From Parabacteroides sp. An277 (GTDB lineage: Bacteria; Bacteroidota; Bacteroidia; Bacteroidales; Tannerellaceae): DNA of 64,000 bases. The stretch is taken from NCBI RefSeq assembly GCF_002159645.1, contig NZ_NFJB01000008.1, forward strand, positions 1 through 64,000. The letters run 5' to 3'. Position numbers and translations under genes: made by a program. Shown here in pieces: positions 18,425 through 28,043 of the stretch; positions within the stretch are counted from its first letter, which is position 1; each line of letters opens with the position of its first letter. The notes beneath the pieces were generated by a model. The model was not told where the DNA came from. It did no database searches and worked only from the letters and a program-made list of their open reading frames with translations.

Positions 18425-18886
18425 ATGAAAACGTTATATATTTATTTGACTTTTATCGCATTGGCTTTGATGAACACGTCGTGCTTGAAAGCCGGATTGG
18501 ATGAATTAGAAACATACGACTTGAACGAAATCACGAACGTACGGTTCGAATATCGTTGGTGGGATGAAACCAACCAGCAAATGCACGTTATGGAAATGAG
18601 TGTGCAAAACAGTATTGATGCTACCGCCCAAGAGGCGGTTTGCACCATTACGGTACCCGCTGCTACAGATGTATTCACAGAAGAGATTCGCAACCAAGTC
18701 TCGTTAAGCACATTGGCAATCAATGTGGATGCCTCGACAGCAGCCCGCATTACGCCGGTAGGCAACGCACCGGTCATGGGCGAATTTCCGTCTGATTTCT
18801 CGGCAAGGGAGTTTACTTATACGGTAACCGCTGGAAATGGAGATAAGGCTGATTGGACCATTCGGATAGATAGCTTCAATAAGTAA
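18425..18886 (+). CDS. Small surface lipoprotein downstream of SusD (DUF5018-like)
   Basis: A 153-residue lipoprotein with a signal peptide ending at MNTSC. The mature part is beta-rich (RFEYRWWDETNQQMHVMEMSV, AVCTITVPAATDVFTEEIRNQVSLSTLAINVDASTAARITPVG, EFTYTVTAGNGDKADWTIRID). The YTVTAGNGDKADWTI end resembles the Ig-like DUF5018 modules that accompany SusD in many PULs. It sits 19 nt after SusD in the same operon. I infer an accessory glycan-binding or spacer role; no specific ligand is visible. Confidence 0.7.
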   Translation: MKTLYIYLTFIALALMNTSCLKAGLDELETYDLNEITNVRFEYRWWDETNQQMHVMEMSVQNSIDATAQEAVCTITVPAATDVFTEEIRNQVSLSTLAINVDASTAARITPVGNAPVMGEFPSDFSAREFTYTVTAGNGDKADWTIRIDSFNK

Positions 18887-18902
18887 TATATTTATTTTTT
18901 AA

Positions 18903-18940
18903 GGATGCCAAAAGGAGATAGTAGATACTCCTTTTGGATC
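18903..18940 (+). terminator. Stem-loop after the SusCD genes (partial terminator or processing site)
   Basis: CCAAAAGGAG (18908-18917) and CTCCTTTTGG (18928-18937) form a perfect 10-bp stem, extended by GGAT/ATCC with a bulge. It lies between the small lipoprotein and GH95 and lacks a T-run. Such stem-loops after susCD could lower expression of downstream enzymes relative to the binding proteins; that function is inferred. Confidence 0.6.
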
Positions 18941-18973
18941 CTCAAAAAAACGACTAAATTTTTAAGCTATATT

Positions 18974-21373
18974 ATGATTACACTGAAATATAGTAAATTG
19001 TTGTATCTAATCATTTGTTTTTTAGGAAATGTGATTACACCTTGTTATTCTGAAAATTCCCTTGTCCTAAAATATCAACATCCGGCAACAAATTTTGGAG
19101 AAGCGTTACCTATAGGGAACGGTAGGTTAGGAGCTATGGTATATGGTGATGTCTTTAAAGAAAAATTATCAATCAACGATGATACTTTTTGGTCTGGAGA
19201 GCCTAAAAATTGGAATAATCCAAAAGCCAAAGATGTATTACCCCAAATTAGGAAAGCATTAGGAAAAGGAGAACATCAGTTAGCAGATCAGCTGGCTAAG
19301 CAAATGCAAGGTCCATACAATCAGTCTTACCAACCATTGGCTAATATAGATATTGCATTTGAAGAGAATGGTACACCTACTGAATATGTAAGGGAATTGG
19401 ATTTAAATAGAGCTATAGCTAAAGTTTCTTACAAAATAGGAGACGTTACTTATAAGCGTTCTTATTTTTCCAGTTTTCCTAATCAAGTAATTGTTCTCCG
19501 TTTAGAGGCTGATAAACCTGGTGCATTGAATTTTAATATGGGTATATCTGGAAAACACCAACGGAAAGTTTTTATAAATGATAATCTAATAGAAGCTTAT
19601 GGAAAAGCGCCAAAGCATGTTGATCCTAACTATCTAAATACAGAAAATCCTGTTGTTTATGACAATCTCGATGAAGGAAAAGGCATGAACTACACTGCAT
19701 GTTTACAAATAGCAGAGACTGATGGAAAAATTATTCCATTTAAAGACAAACTACAAATCAAAAATGCAACGAGTACCACTATATACTTTGCTGCACGGAC
19801 AAGTTTTAATGGATTTGATAAATCACCTTCCGTACAAGGGGCTAATTGTAAAAAACGAACGTATGATGATTTGGAAAAACTGGAAGGAATAACATATAAT
19901 GCACTTTTAGATACGCATATTTCTGATTATCAAACATTATTTAATCGATTGGATTTTTCTCTTGGAGAGGAAGAAGATAATCGATACATAGAAATGTATT
20001 TTGATAGTTTTAAAAAAGGAGAAAATAACTATTTACCTGTATTGGCGTTTCAAATGGGACGATATTTAGCCATTTCCGGTTCAAGGCCCCATTCACAAGC
20101 CTTAAATTTACAAGGCATTTGGAATGAAAATATTCGTCCGCTTTGGAGTAGCAATTATACAGTCAATATCAATACACAAATGAATTATTGGCCTATCTTG
20201 CCTACAAACTTATTTGAATGTAATGAGCCGTTATTGGATTTGATTCAAGAAGTATCCCAAACAGGAAAAGAAACAGCCCGCATTAATTATGGCTGTAATG
20301 GTTGGGTAGCCCATCATAATATTGATTTATGGAGGCAATCCGCTCCCGTGGGTAATTATGAAGGAGAACCTTGTTGGGCTAATTTTTCAGGGGGAGGAAC
20401 TTGGTTAACTATGCATTTGTGGGAGCATTACCTATATACGCAGGATAAGGTATTTTTACAAGAAAGGGCATATCCTATCTTGAAAGGAGCTGTTGAATTT
20501 CTTGTTGATTGGTTACAAAAAGATGTAGAAGGGTTCTATGTTCCACCGTATGCAGTCTCTACGGAAGCGAATTTTATCACTCCGAACGGATACCAAGGTT
20601 CTTGCGCTAAAGAATCCGCAGAAGATATTGCTTTGAACGGGGAATTGTTCTTGAACTTCATTGCTACCTGTGATACGTTGGGTATAAGGGATGCCTTATA
20701 TTACAAAACAAAAGATTTACTACAACATACCCGACCCTATTGGATAGACCCAGAAGGGAAAATACAAGAATGGATGGAAATTGGATTGGACAGACCTAAA
20801 GGGTATAATAAAAATCATTTATCCCACTTAATTGGTTTTCATCCAGGAAGACATTTAATTGCACAAAACAATCCAGATTATATCCAAGCTGTAAAAAGGA
20901 CGCTTGAACTTTTCGAGCCGGGACCCAGTAGCGGGGGATGGAACTTAGCCTGGAAAATTAGCTTCTGGGCCAGAATGCGGAATGCAGGAAAATCATACGA
21001 ATTCATCCGACGATCGATGGAGCGACTTTCCCCCAATCTGCTAAGTGGAGGCACAAATTTCCAAATTGATGCCAATATGGGTTATGTAGCTGGCGTATGC
21101 GAAATGCTAGCGCAATCTCATAACCTGAACGAACAAGGATTGATGGTCATAGAATTATTGCCAGCTTTACCCAAAGAATGGCCTTCCGGACATATTTACG
21201 GATTGCGAATCCGTGGCGGATTTGAAATTGACATGGAATGGAAGGATGCCAAAATAACAAAACTTGTTATTAAAAACGACAGGCATCAGGGCAATCCTTC
21301 GATAGAAATTGTAATGAACGGAAAACGTTTTGTAAAACAAATTCCTTATCAGTCGAAAACAATGATTATTTAG
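18974..21373 (+). CDS. GH95 alpha-L-fucosidase/galactosidase, divergent form
   Basis: A glycoside hydrolase of 799 residues from ATG 18974. An upstream start at 18905 would fall inside the hairpin. The signal peptide (KLLYLIICFLGNVITPCYS) is followed by the N-terminal GH95 beta domain (ATNFGEALPIGNGRLGAMVYG...INDDTFWSGEPKN). The (alpha/alpha)6 domain has NINTQMNYW and, near the end, NFQIDANMGYVAGVCEML. The usual SPEHG acid-region motif is not present; VSTEANF occupies that place, so specificity may differ from classic alpha-1,2-fucosidases. The gene is AT-rich. It ends in TAG, with an in-frame TAA four codons later. Confidence 0.88.
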   Translation: MITLKYSKLLYLIICFLGNVITPCYSENSLVLKYQHPATNFGEALPIGNGRLGAMVYGDVFKEKLSINDDTFWSGEPKNWNNPKAKDVLPQIRKALGKGEHQLADQLAKQMQGPYNQSYQPLANIDIAFEENGTPTEYVRELDLNRAIAKVSYKIGDVTYKRSYFSSFPNQVIVLRLEADKPGALNFNMGISGKHQRKVFINDNLIEAYGKAPKHVDPNYLNTENPVVYDNLDEGKGMNYTACLQIAETDGKIIPFKDKLQIKNATSTTIYFAARTSFNGFDKSPSVQGANCKKRTYDDLEKLEGITYNALLDTHISDYQTLFNRLDFSLGEEEDNRYIEMYFDSFKKGENNYLPVLAFQMGRYLAISGSRPHSQALNLQGIWNENIRPLWSSNYTVNINTQMNYWPILPTNLFECNEPLLDLIQEVSQTGKETARINYGCNGWVAHHNIDLWRQSAPVGNYEGEPCWANFSGGGTWLTMHLWEHYLYTQDKVFLQERAYPILKGAVEFLVDWLQKDVEGFYVPPYAVSTEANFITPNGYQGSCAKESAEDIALNGELFLNFIATCDTLGIRDALYYKTKDLLQHTRPYWIDPEGKIQEWMEIGLDRPKGYNKNHLSHLIGFHPGRHLIAQNNPDYIQAVKRTLELFEPGPSSGGWNLAWKISFWARMRNAGKSYEFIRRSMERLSPNLLSGGTNFQIDANMGYVAGVCEMLAQSHNLNEQGLMVIELLPALPKEWPSGHIYGLRIRGGFEIDMEWKDAKITKLVIKNDRHQGNPSIEIVMNGKRFVKQIPYQSKTMII

Positions 21374-21421
21374 ACAGTGAGTTAATTAACAGATTTATAA
21401 ACATTCTAAATTCGTAACATT

Positions 21422-22162
21422 ATGGTCCTAATTGTTAAAGGCCGTGAATTCATGTGGCCGCTTACGCTGCGTGAAAACACCATCACCGTGGATGACAAAG
21501 AGGATTACACGGCGTCTATCAAGAAGTATCGAAGTACGAAGACGTTTGCGGACGTGGCGAACGAGATTTCCATCGAGCGCACGGAGTACCGCCCGGAAAC
21601 GGTCGAGCACATCGAGAAACTGGCAGAGCAGAAAATCGTCGAGATGTTGCTGAATGGCAACATGTTTGCCGGCGAGTACTTTATTTACAAACCCTCCATT
21701 TCGGGCGTCTTCAACTCGAAGGGCGAACCGCGCGAGGGCGTGCAACTCTCTATCAACGTGTCGGGTACGGCGCTTTTGCGCGAGGCGTTGGGCGAAGTCA
21801 AGTTTGAGATTGTGGAAAAACAGGAGCTGGGCGGTGCCGTAATACTGCAGGTCAAGGACTTACAGTCGAGCAAGACGGACGGTTCGCTCATCCGCGGCCA
21901 TGCGGCAGAGGTTTCCGGACGGAAAGTCAAATGCGTGCAGAAGGACGGTGTGACGCTGCACGAAATCCGGCTGGTCAGCGACCTGGAAGTGCCGACGGTT
22001 GTGACCGACGTCCTCTACAACGAACCCTCCCGCGTGGTATTCAACGTGCCGAATGACCTCGCCGAGGGCAAGTATCGCCTGGAAATTGAGACTTATTTCT
22101 CGGATGGTGGTACCGTGCTGAAGACTCCGCGTACACTGACTTACAACGTAACGTTGGTTTAA
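21422..22162 (+). CDS. DUF4469 protein with HU/IHF-like N-terminus
   Basis: A 246-residue protein with no signal peptide. The N-terminal 125 residues (KFADVANEISIERTEYRPETVEHI-type region TFADVANEI...EKLAEQKIVEMLLNGNMF) resemble the IHF-like DNA-binding domains found in Bacteroidetes. The C-terminal segment (RLVSDLEVPTVVTDVLYNEPSRVVFNVPNDLAEGKYRLEIETYF) is an Ig-like DUF4469 domain. It is much more GC-rich than the flanking GH95 and GH35 genes and has no obvious tie to glycan use. A related C-terminal domain occurs in the DUF6261 protein encoded at 38633. A 23-bp hairpin array starts within 10 nt of its stop. Confidence 0.72.
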   Translation: MVLIVKGREFMWPLTLRENTITVDDKEDYTASIKKYRSTKTFADVANEISIERTEYRPETVEHIEKLAEQKIVEMLLNGNMFAGEYFIYKPSISGVFNSKGEPREGVQLSINVSGTALLREALGEVKFEIVEKQELGGAVILQVKDLQSSKTDGSLIRGHAAEVSGRKVKCVQKDGVTLHEIRLVSDLEVPTVVTDVLYNEPSRVVFNVPNDLAEGKYRLEIETYFSDGGTVLKTPRTLTYNVTLV

Positions 22163-22165
22163 AAT

Positions 22166-22290
22166 TTCCCAAGGATGCCTTGGAAGCATTACCAAGCCTG
22201 TCTTGGTAGTGTTACCAAGGATGCCTTGGAAGCGTTACCAAGGGTGTCTTGGTAGTATTACCAAGAGTGCCTTGGAAGCATTACCAAGGA
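22166..22290. repeat. 23-bp tandem hairpin array
   Basis: CCAAG occurs at 22169, 22192, 22215, 22238, 22261 and 22284, exactly 23 bp apart, each followed by a CTTGG arm (CCAAGGATGCCTTGG, ACCAAGCCTGTCTTGGT). Two unit types alternate (GCCTTGGAAGC and GTCTTGGTAGT). The array begins a few bases past the DUF4469 gene stop. The remaining 22291-22606 holds one small minus-strand remnant and an inverted pair GGGAGTTGC/GCAACTCCC (about 22364-22416). Confidence 0.9.
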
Positions 22291-22458
22291 AGACGAGGCA
22301 AATACTCCACCTTGTTTTCCTGAGGTAGTGAAGCAGAATTTCTAAAGAAAGAGATTGGAAAAAGGGAGTTGCAGCTTTATGTTGATTCGCAGTCAAAGCA
22401 AGCTGGCAACTCCCCGGATTCCTCCTCCATATTGTCGAACTTAATACAGAAAGGAGGC

Positions 22459-22566
22459 TTATTGCGCCTCAAAGGTACGAAAAAGTTTTGAAAATGGAAC
22501 GGTATAAGGGTCATACGCCGTGCCCTCAATCTTACCGATAGGGAGAGTGTTGGGGAAGAGGTTCAT
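22459..22566 (-). pseudogene. Short open frame, likely remnant of an unrelated gene
   Basis: Minus-strand frame of 35 codons reading MNLFPNTLPIGKIEGTAYDP and ending TFEAQ. It has balanced, protein-like composition and GC-rich third positions, unlike the AT-rich GH35 gene it precedes. I do not recognise it. It could be the tail of a decayed gene or a small conserved peptide. No promoter was identified. Confidence 0.3.
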
Positions 22567-22606
22567 AAAAGTATTATAAACAACAAATTTAAAAAGAAAG
22601 AATATC

Positions 22607-25294
22607 ATGAACGTAAAAACATTTTGTTGTATGTTGTTATTGGTAGCAGGGAATATATCTGCCCAATACAAAATTGATTTAAGTAGTATTGAATGTCCTA
22701 AGATTGAGTATCTAAAATTGGGAAATCCGGGACCAAAAGGTAGGGAAATCAGAATAAACAATCTTTACTGGGAAGAAGCAGGGAAACCGAAACTTCCAGT
22801 AATGGGAGAATTCCATTATAATCGGATGGACGAACGCTACTGGAAAGAAGCTTTAATGAAAATGAAAGCTTCTGGAGTTAATATTGTATCTACGTATACT
22901 TTATGGATCCTTCATGAAGAATTTGAAGGAAGGCAAGATTGGAGTGGAAGGAACAATTTACGTAAATTTGTAGAATTGTGTCAAGAAGTAGGGCTTCAAG
23001 TACATTTAAGACTAGGTCCCTATTGCAACGCCGAAATCAGAAACGGAGGCTTTCCCGACTGGATAGAATTCAACAAAAAATTAAAACCCCGTACAAACGA
23101 TCCTCTTTATTTGAACTATGTAAGATATTGGTATCAGAGTTTATTCAACCAAATAAAAGGTTTATTATATAAAGATGGCGGGCCAATTGTTGCCATTCAA
23201 TTAGAAAACGAATATGTAACAGAAGGAATGGTAATACCTCATTTGATGGCTCTAAAGAAAATTGCCATAGAAGTAGGTTTCGACGTACCTGTATATTCCA
23301 TGACACACTGGATGATGAGTGATTATCCAAAAGGGGAAATCATTCCTTATGCAGGATATTATCTGGAGACCCCTTGGATTAGTTTTGGCAACAAAGAGAA
23401 TCCTACTACTGATCAAGAATTCTTCACTTACAATCGAATATCAGATAATATAGGAAATGATTTTATTAAAACAAATGCAAAGGTAGAAACATTAGACGAT
23501 GAAACCAACGATTCTCCGTATTTCACTTGTGAAATGGGACTTGGTTCTCCTAATTATTATATGCGCCGCGCCGTAGTACCTGAAGAAATGGCTGGTGAAA
23601 ATATCAATCTCCGTTTGGGATGTGGCGTCAATCTAATGGGATATTATATGTATGTAGGTCAAACGAATCCCATAGCCGAACAATATACAACGGCTCGTGC
23701 AACAGCTCGAATAAGTAACGATTACCAAGCTCCGATTCGTGAGTTTGGACAAATGGGGGTAGCTTTAAAAGAAGCAAAAAAATTAAATTATTTCATGAAT
23801 GATTTTGGTAGTCAATTGGTATTAAAACGTGCTTTTTTACCCATAACAAATCAGAATCGTGAAAATTTACAATGGGCAGTCCGTACAGATGGAAAAAGTG
23901 GTTATGTATTTTGTTCTAATATTTTACACAAACATCCACGCAAAGAATATCATCACGTACAATTTGAATTGGATTTAAATGAAGAAAAAATCTGTTTGCC
24001 ACATAAAAAAGTAACGATTCAAGACCGTTCTTATTTCTTTTGGCCATTCAATCTGGATTTACAAGGTATTATTCTGAAATATGCAACAGCTCAACCGATT
24101 TGTTATTTAGACGAAAATGATACACGTTATTATTTCTTTTTCGAAGATGATGGCATTCCTGCCGAATTTTGTTTCAAAACAGAAAATGTACAAGATGTCC
24201 AAGCATTAAATGGAAAAGTAAAACGCTTAAAGGATGTTTATTTTGTTGATGAATTACAAGCCGGAAAAGATTGCCAAATTAAAGTAAAGGCTAAAAATGG
24301 TTCATCCATTTGCATCACTTTACTCACAGAAAAAGAATCGGACTATATATGGAAAGGAGAAGTTAATGGGAAAAAATTTGTCAGTCTAAGCGAATCATTT
24401 ATCTATTTCGATAAAAATGACATTTTTATTGCTTCAGAAAATCCGAGTCAAACCATTGATTTGTTTACTAAAGGGAAGTTTACAACCCAAACTTATTCAT
24501 CAGAATATATTTCACGAAAAGCAAAAGCTGTAATTGTGCCTCCAATGGAAAAAGCTTTGTGTATCCGTCCTTTAAAAGGAAATATTGTGAAGCGTATTTT
24601 CGATGCACGCAGCATGTCGACTATCGAACATGCCTATTTGCGCATGCAAGCTACAGAAGAAACGAAAGTCTTTATCAATGGGAAAGAAATAGCAACTTCT
24701 AACTATCAAGGTTATCGTTATGCAGATGTATCAAAAGCCTGTCGCATTGGTATGAATGAAATCTGTTTTCAAACAGGCAATACCCAAGAAGGGATAACGG
24801 CTGAAATAGAAGTATTGTTAGCAAATGGTACTCGTTGGTTATGGAATACAGATGAGTTATGGTATGATACAGATGGACACACTCCGGTAAAAACTGAAAT
24901 TCCAATTCACAAACTTACAAAATATGATGATCGTGAACATTTAGCTGTATTTCAAGTAGCATTACCTACTAATATGTGTCCTGATATAGCTACTAGACTT
25001 TATATCAATGCAACAGGAGACGTTGCCAATGCATACTTGGGACAACACCTTATTCACGATGTATTTATTAATGGCGCAGACTGGATAATTGGATTAAATC
25101 GATACACAAAATTAATTGAAGAAAATCCCTTATTAACTATACGTATTAATGGATTAAAATCAATTGATTCTGGAATATATTTCGAAAAAAATATTTCCCG
25201 TACAGATTGTTTACAACCCGTAATACGTAACATTCACATGGAACAAGAATATGTATTACCTTTAAAATTATCAACAAAAGCCCCCAAACCGTAA
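22607..25294 (+). CDS. GH35-family beta-galactosidase, paralogue 1
   Basis: An 895-residue exported glycosidase (signal peptide MNVKTFCCMLLLVAGNISAQ). The N-terminal TIM barrel has GH35 hallmarks: LPVMGEFHYNRM, GVNIVSTYTLW, LGPYCNAEIRNGGFPDW and VAIQLENEY, with the likely acid/base Glu202 in NEY. Glu309 in FTCEMG is the probable nucleophile. C-terminal beta domains follow (LYINATGDVANAYLGQHLIHDVFINGADWIIGL). It should release terminal beta-galactose. It is the most divergent and most AT-rich of three paralogues (with 25380 and 34172). The exact linkage is not predictable. Confidence 0.88.
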   Translation: MNVKTFCCMLLLVAGNISAQYKIDLSSIECPKIEYLKLGNPGPKGREIRINNLYWEEAGKPKLPVMGEFHYNRMDERYWKEALMKMKASGVNIVSTYTLWILHEEFEGRQDWSGRNNLRKFVELCQEVGLQVHLRLGPYCNAEIRNGGFPDWIEFNKKLKPRTNDPLYLNYVRYWYQSLFNQIKGLLYKDGGPIVAIQLENEYVTEGMVIPHLMALKKIAIEVGFDVPVYSMTHWMMSDYPKGEIIPYAGYYLETPWISFGNKENPTTDQEFFTYNRISDNIGNDFIKTNAKVETLDDETNDSPYFTCEMGLGSPNYYMRRAVVPEEMAGENINLRLGCGVNLMGYYMYVGQTNPIAEQYTTARATARISNDYQAPIREFGQMGVALKEAKKLNYFMNDFGSQLVLKRAFLPITNQNRENLQWAVRTDGKSGYVFCSNILHKHPRKEYHHVQFELDLNEEKICLPHKKVTIQDRSYFFWPFNLDLQGIILKYATAQPICYLDENDTRYYFFFEDDGIPAEFCFKTENVQDVQALNGKVKRLKDVYFVDELQAGKDCQIKVKAKNGSSICITLLTEKESDYIWKGEVNGKKFVSLSESFIYFDKNDIFIASENPSQTIDLFTKGKFTTQTYSSEYISRKAKAVIVPPMEKALCIRPLKGNIVKRIFDARSMSTIEHAYLRMQATEETKVFINGKEIATSNYQGYRYADVSKACRIGMNEICFQTGNTQEGITAEIEVLLANGTRWLWNTDELWYDTDGHTPVKTEIPIHKLTKYDDREHLAVFQVALPTNMCPDIATRLYINATGDVANAYLGQHLIHDVFINGADWIIGLNRYTKLIEENPLLTIRINGLKSIDSGIYFEKNISRTDCLQPVIRNIHMEQEYVLPLKLSTKAPKP

Positions 25295-25355
25295 GATTAT
25301 CCAAATCCGTCAATGTTTTGTCTATTTTTATCAATATGTTTAATATGTATTTTTG
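25290..25355 (+). promoter_or_regulatory. Upstream region of GH35 paralogue 2: shared motif plus -7 box
   Basis: CGTAAGATTATCCAA (25290-25304) recurs at 34084 before paralogue 3, 90 and 88 nt from the respective ATGs. TATTTTTG (25348-25355) fits the -7 consensus. The shared block may be an operator for a common regulator or simply part of the duplicated segment. Confidence 0.5.
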
Positions 25356-25379
25356 CAACTAAATAAAAGAAAGAATATT

Positions 25380-28037
25380 ATGAACAAAAAAGCACTTTGT
25401 TGTATGTTGTTATTGGCGGTGGGGAGTGCCTCGGCCCAATACAAAATTGATTTAAGTCGTGTGGAATACCCCAAGATTGAATATCTGAAATTGGGACATC
25501 CAGGACCTGCGGGGAAGGAAATCCGGGTGAATAATTTGTATATGGATGAGGGCGGCGTACCGCAACTTCCTGTGATGGGTGAGATTCATTACAACCGGAT
25601 GGATTCGCGTTATTGGCGGGATGCGTTGCTAAAGATGAAGGCATCGGGGATTAATATCGTGGCGACCTATTGTATCTGGAGTTTGCATGAGGAGTTTGAG
25701 GGTGAACTCTCATGGAAAGGAAATTTGGACTTGCGCCGGTTTGTGATGCTTTGCCAGGAATTGGGCTTGAAGGTGCATTTGCGTATTGGTCCGTATTGCA
25801 ATGCCGAGATTCGGAATGGAGGTTTGCCGGATTGGATTGTCAATAACAAAAATTTGAAGACGCGTTCGAACGACCCGCTCTATTTGGCATATAGCCGACG
25901 TTGGTATCAGGCTGTTTATAAGCAGATAGAAGGTTTGTTGTATAAGGATGGAGGCCCGATTATGGCACTTCAGTTAGAAAATGAATATGTGAAACGAGGG
26001 CAGATTATTCCGCATTTGACAACTTTGAAGAAGATGGCGGTCGAGATAGGCTTTGATGTACCGATTTATACGATGACGCATTGGATGGATAGCGAATATC
26101 CGAAGGGGGAAATCGTTCCGTATGCCGGTTTTTACATTGAGGCTCCCTGGACGGCACATGGGAAAGAGGAAATTCCAACGGGTAATTTCGAGTTCTTCAC
26201 GTATAATCGTTTATCGGATAATATTGGGACAGATATTATCAAAATGGATGGCGAAGTGGAATCGTTGAGCGGAGAAAATAATGATTCACCTTTCTTTACG
26301 TGTGAGATTGGTGTCGGGACAACGGCTTTCTATGGACGGCGTGCGGTTGTTCCTGAGGAAATGGCTGGTGAGATGATTAACTTGCGTTTGGGATGTGGTG
26401 CCAATCTGATGGGATATTATATGTATGCCGGCGGCACGAATCCGGTAGGAGAGGCAACTACGACACAATCGTCAGGTCCGCGTGTATGTTATGATTATCA
26501 AGCTCCTGTTCGTGAATACGGTACGTTAGGAAAAGTAATGCCGGAGGTAAAGAAATACAATTATTTCATGAATGACTTTGGGACGGCATTGGCTCCTGCA
26601 GTGGCCTATTTGCCAACTTCAAATCAAGACCGGGAGAATTTGCAATGGGCGGTTCGTTCGGATGGGACGAAAGGGTATCTTTTCTGTTCGAATTATCTGT
26701 ATAAGCACGAGCGGAATGACTTTAAGAATGTACAATTCACCGTGAAATTGAAAGATGAGACCTTCCGTATGCCACGAAAGAAGACGACAGTGAAAGGTGG
26801 TACCTATTTCTTTTGGCCGTTTAATCAGAATCTGGACGATGTCTTGTTGAAATATGCGACTACACAACCTGTTTGTTCTTTGGAAGAGGGTAAGGATATG
26901 ACCTATTTCTTCTTCGAGGATGACGGGATTCCAGGTGAATATGCCATAGCTGGTGAAGGCATAAAGAATGTAACCGTATCGAAAGGTGTTTGCCAGAAGG
27001 AGAAGAAGGGTTATTTCGTTAATCAATTGGAGGCAGGAACAGATTGTGTGATTGAGATAACGAAAGCGGATGGGCAGAAAGTACGTTTCGTAACCTTGAC
27101 AGAAGAGGAGTCTGACCAACTCTGGAAAGGCGAAATCCGGGGGAAAGAGTTTGTGGCTTTGAGTACTTCTTCGTTGATTGTAGATAAAGATGAGATGACC
27201 TTGATTGACAATGCTCCGCAGGCAGAGATTTCTTTCTATAAGGGAGGTAAATTTCAAGAAAGGAATTTCCAAGGTGGAGCGAGAAGCCTGAAAGCGACGT
27301 ATCATTCGCTTGCACCGTTGGCGGAAAGCGAATGGATTATGCCGTCGGAGGGAAAAGATGTGGAGCGTTCGTTTACGCTTCATACCTTCTCGGATGTGGA
27401 ACGTGCTTATTTGCATTACGCATCAACCGGAAATGCTTCGTGTGCTATCAATGGAAAGGAAATTCAGGCTCATCAAGCGGGCGATTATTGGTTGGCAGAC
27501 GTAACTTCCCAGATTAATACGAAAGAAAACCGTGTTGTATTTGCCGTCGCCAACCAACCCATTGCCGCAGAGTTGGAAATCTTGCTCAAGAATGGCGAAC
27601 GAATTGTTTGGAATACGGATGCAACTTGGCTTACCTCTGAAACCAAAACACCGGTGCGGATAGTAACTTCGCCAGGAAAGAAACCGGCTGCTTTTGCTCC
27701 TGAAGAACATTTGGCTTTGTATAAAGTGAACATTCCGCGTGCGAAAGGAGGGGAGGAAGAGACGCGTATGTACATTCAATATCAGGGTGATGTAGCGAAT
27801 TTGTATCAAAACGGACAATTGGTTGCTGATTCTTATTATGATGGTACGGATTGGATTGTCAGTGTGGATCGATTGAAGGAAGCAGCAGATGTAAATCCGA
27901 TCATTATTCGCATTGACGGTTTGAAATCGGCCGACGCACCTATCTATTTCGAAAAGAATGTCAATCCAGCCGATTGCGTTTATCCCAAGATTTCCGGGAT
28001 TGAGGTGAAGCAAGAGTATCGGTTTAAGGTAAAGTAA
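25380..28037 (+). CDS. GH35-family beta-galactosidase, paralogue 2
   Basis: An 885-residue exported enzyme from ATG 25380 (MNKKALCCMLLLAVGSASAQ). An in-frame start at 25353 would overlap the -7 box. It has the same architecture as paralogue 1: LPVMGEIHYNRM, RIGPYCNAEIRNGGLPDW, MALQLENEY, FTCEIGVGTTAFYGRRAVVPEEMAGE, then C-terminal beta domains ending VKQEYRFKVK. All catalytic motifs are intact and there is no internal stop, so this is probably the functional reference copy for paralogue 3. It heads a likely operon with GH2 (6 nt downstream) and the DUF6067-like gene. Confidence 0.9.
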   Translation: MNKKALCCMLLLAVGSASAQYKIDLSRVEYPKIEYLKLGHPGPAGKEIRVNNLYMDEGGVPQLPVMGEIHYNRMDSRYWRDALLKMKASGINIVATYCIWSLHEEFEGELSWKGNLDLRRFVMLCQELGLKVHLRIGPYCNAEIRNGGLPDWIVNNKNLKTRSNDPLYLAYSRRWYQAVYKQIEGLLYKDGGPIMALQLENEYVKRGQIIPHLTTLKKMAVEIGFDVPIYTMTHWMDSEYPKGEIVPYAGFYIEAPWTAHGKEEIPTGNFEFFTYNRLSDNIGTDIIKMDGEVESLSGENNDSPFFTCEIGVGTTAFYGRRAVVPEEMAGEMINLRLGCGANLMGYYMYAGGTNPVGEATTTQSSGPRVCYDYQAPVREYGTLGKVMPEVKKYNYFMNDFGTALAPAVAYLPTSNQDRENLQWAVRSDGTKGYLFCSNYLYKHERNDFKNVQFTVKLKDETFRMPRKKTTVKGGTYFFWPFNQNLDDVLLKYATTQPVCSLEEGKDMTYFFFEDDGIPGEYAIAGEGIKNVTVSKGVCQKEKKGYFVNQLEAGTDCVIEITKADGQKVRFVTLTEEESDQLWKGEIRGKEFVALSTSSLIVDKDEMTLIDNAPQAEISFYKGGKFQERNFQGGARSLKATYHSLAPLAESEWIMPSEGKDVERSFTLHTFSDVERAYLHYASTGNASCAINGKEIQAHQAGDYWLADVTSQINTKENRVVFAVANQPIAAELEILLKNGERIVWNTDATWLTSETKTPVRIVTSPGKKPAAFAPEEHLALYKVNIPRAKGGEEETRMYIQYQGDVANLYQNGQLVADSYYDGTDWIVSVDRLKEAADVNPIIIRIDGLKSADAPIYFEKNVNPADCVYPKISGIEVKQEYRFKVK

Positions 28038-28043
28038 ATAAAG

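Noticed and set aside
18905-18973. ATG 18905 as start of the first GH95 gene
   Set aside because: It falls in the stem-loop and gives no signal peptide; ATG 18974 yields a proper one.
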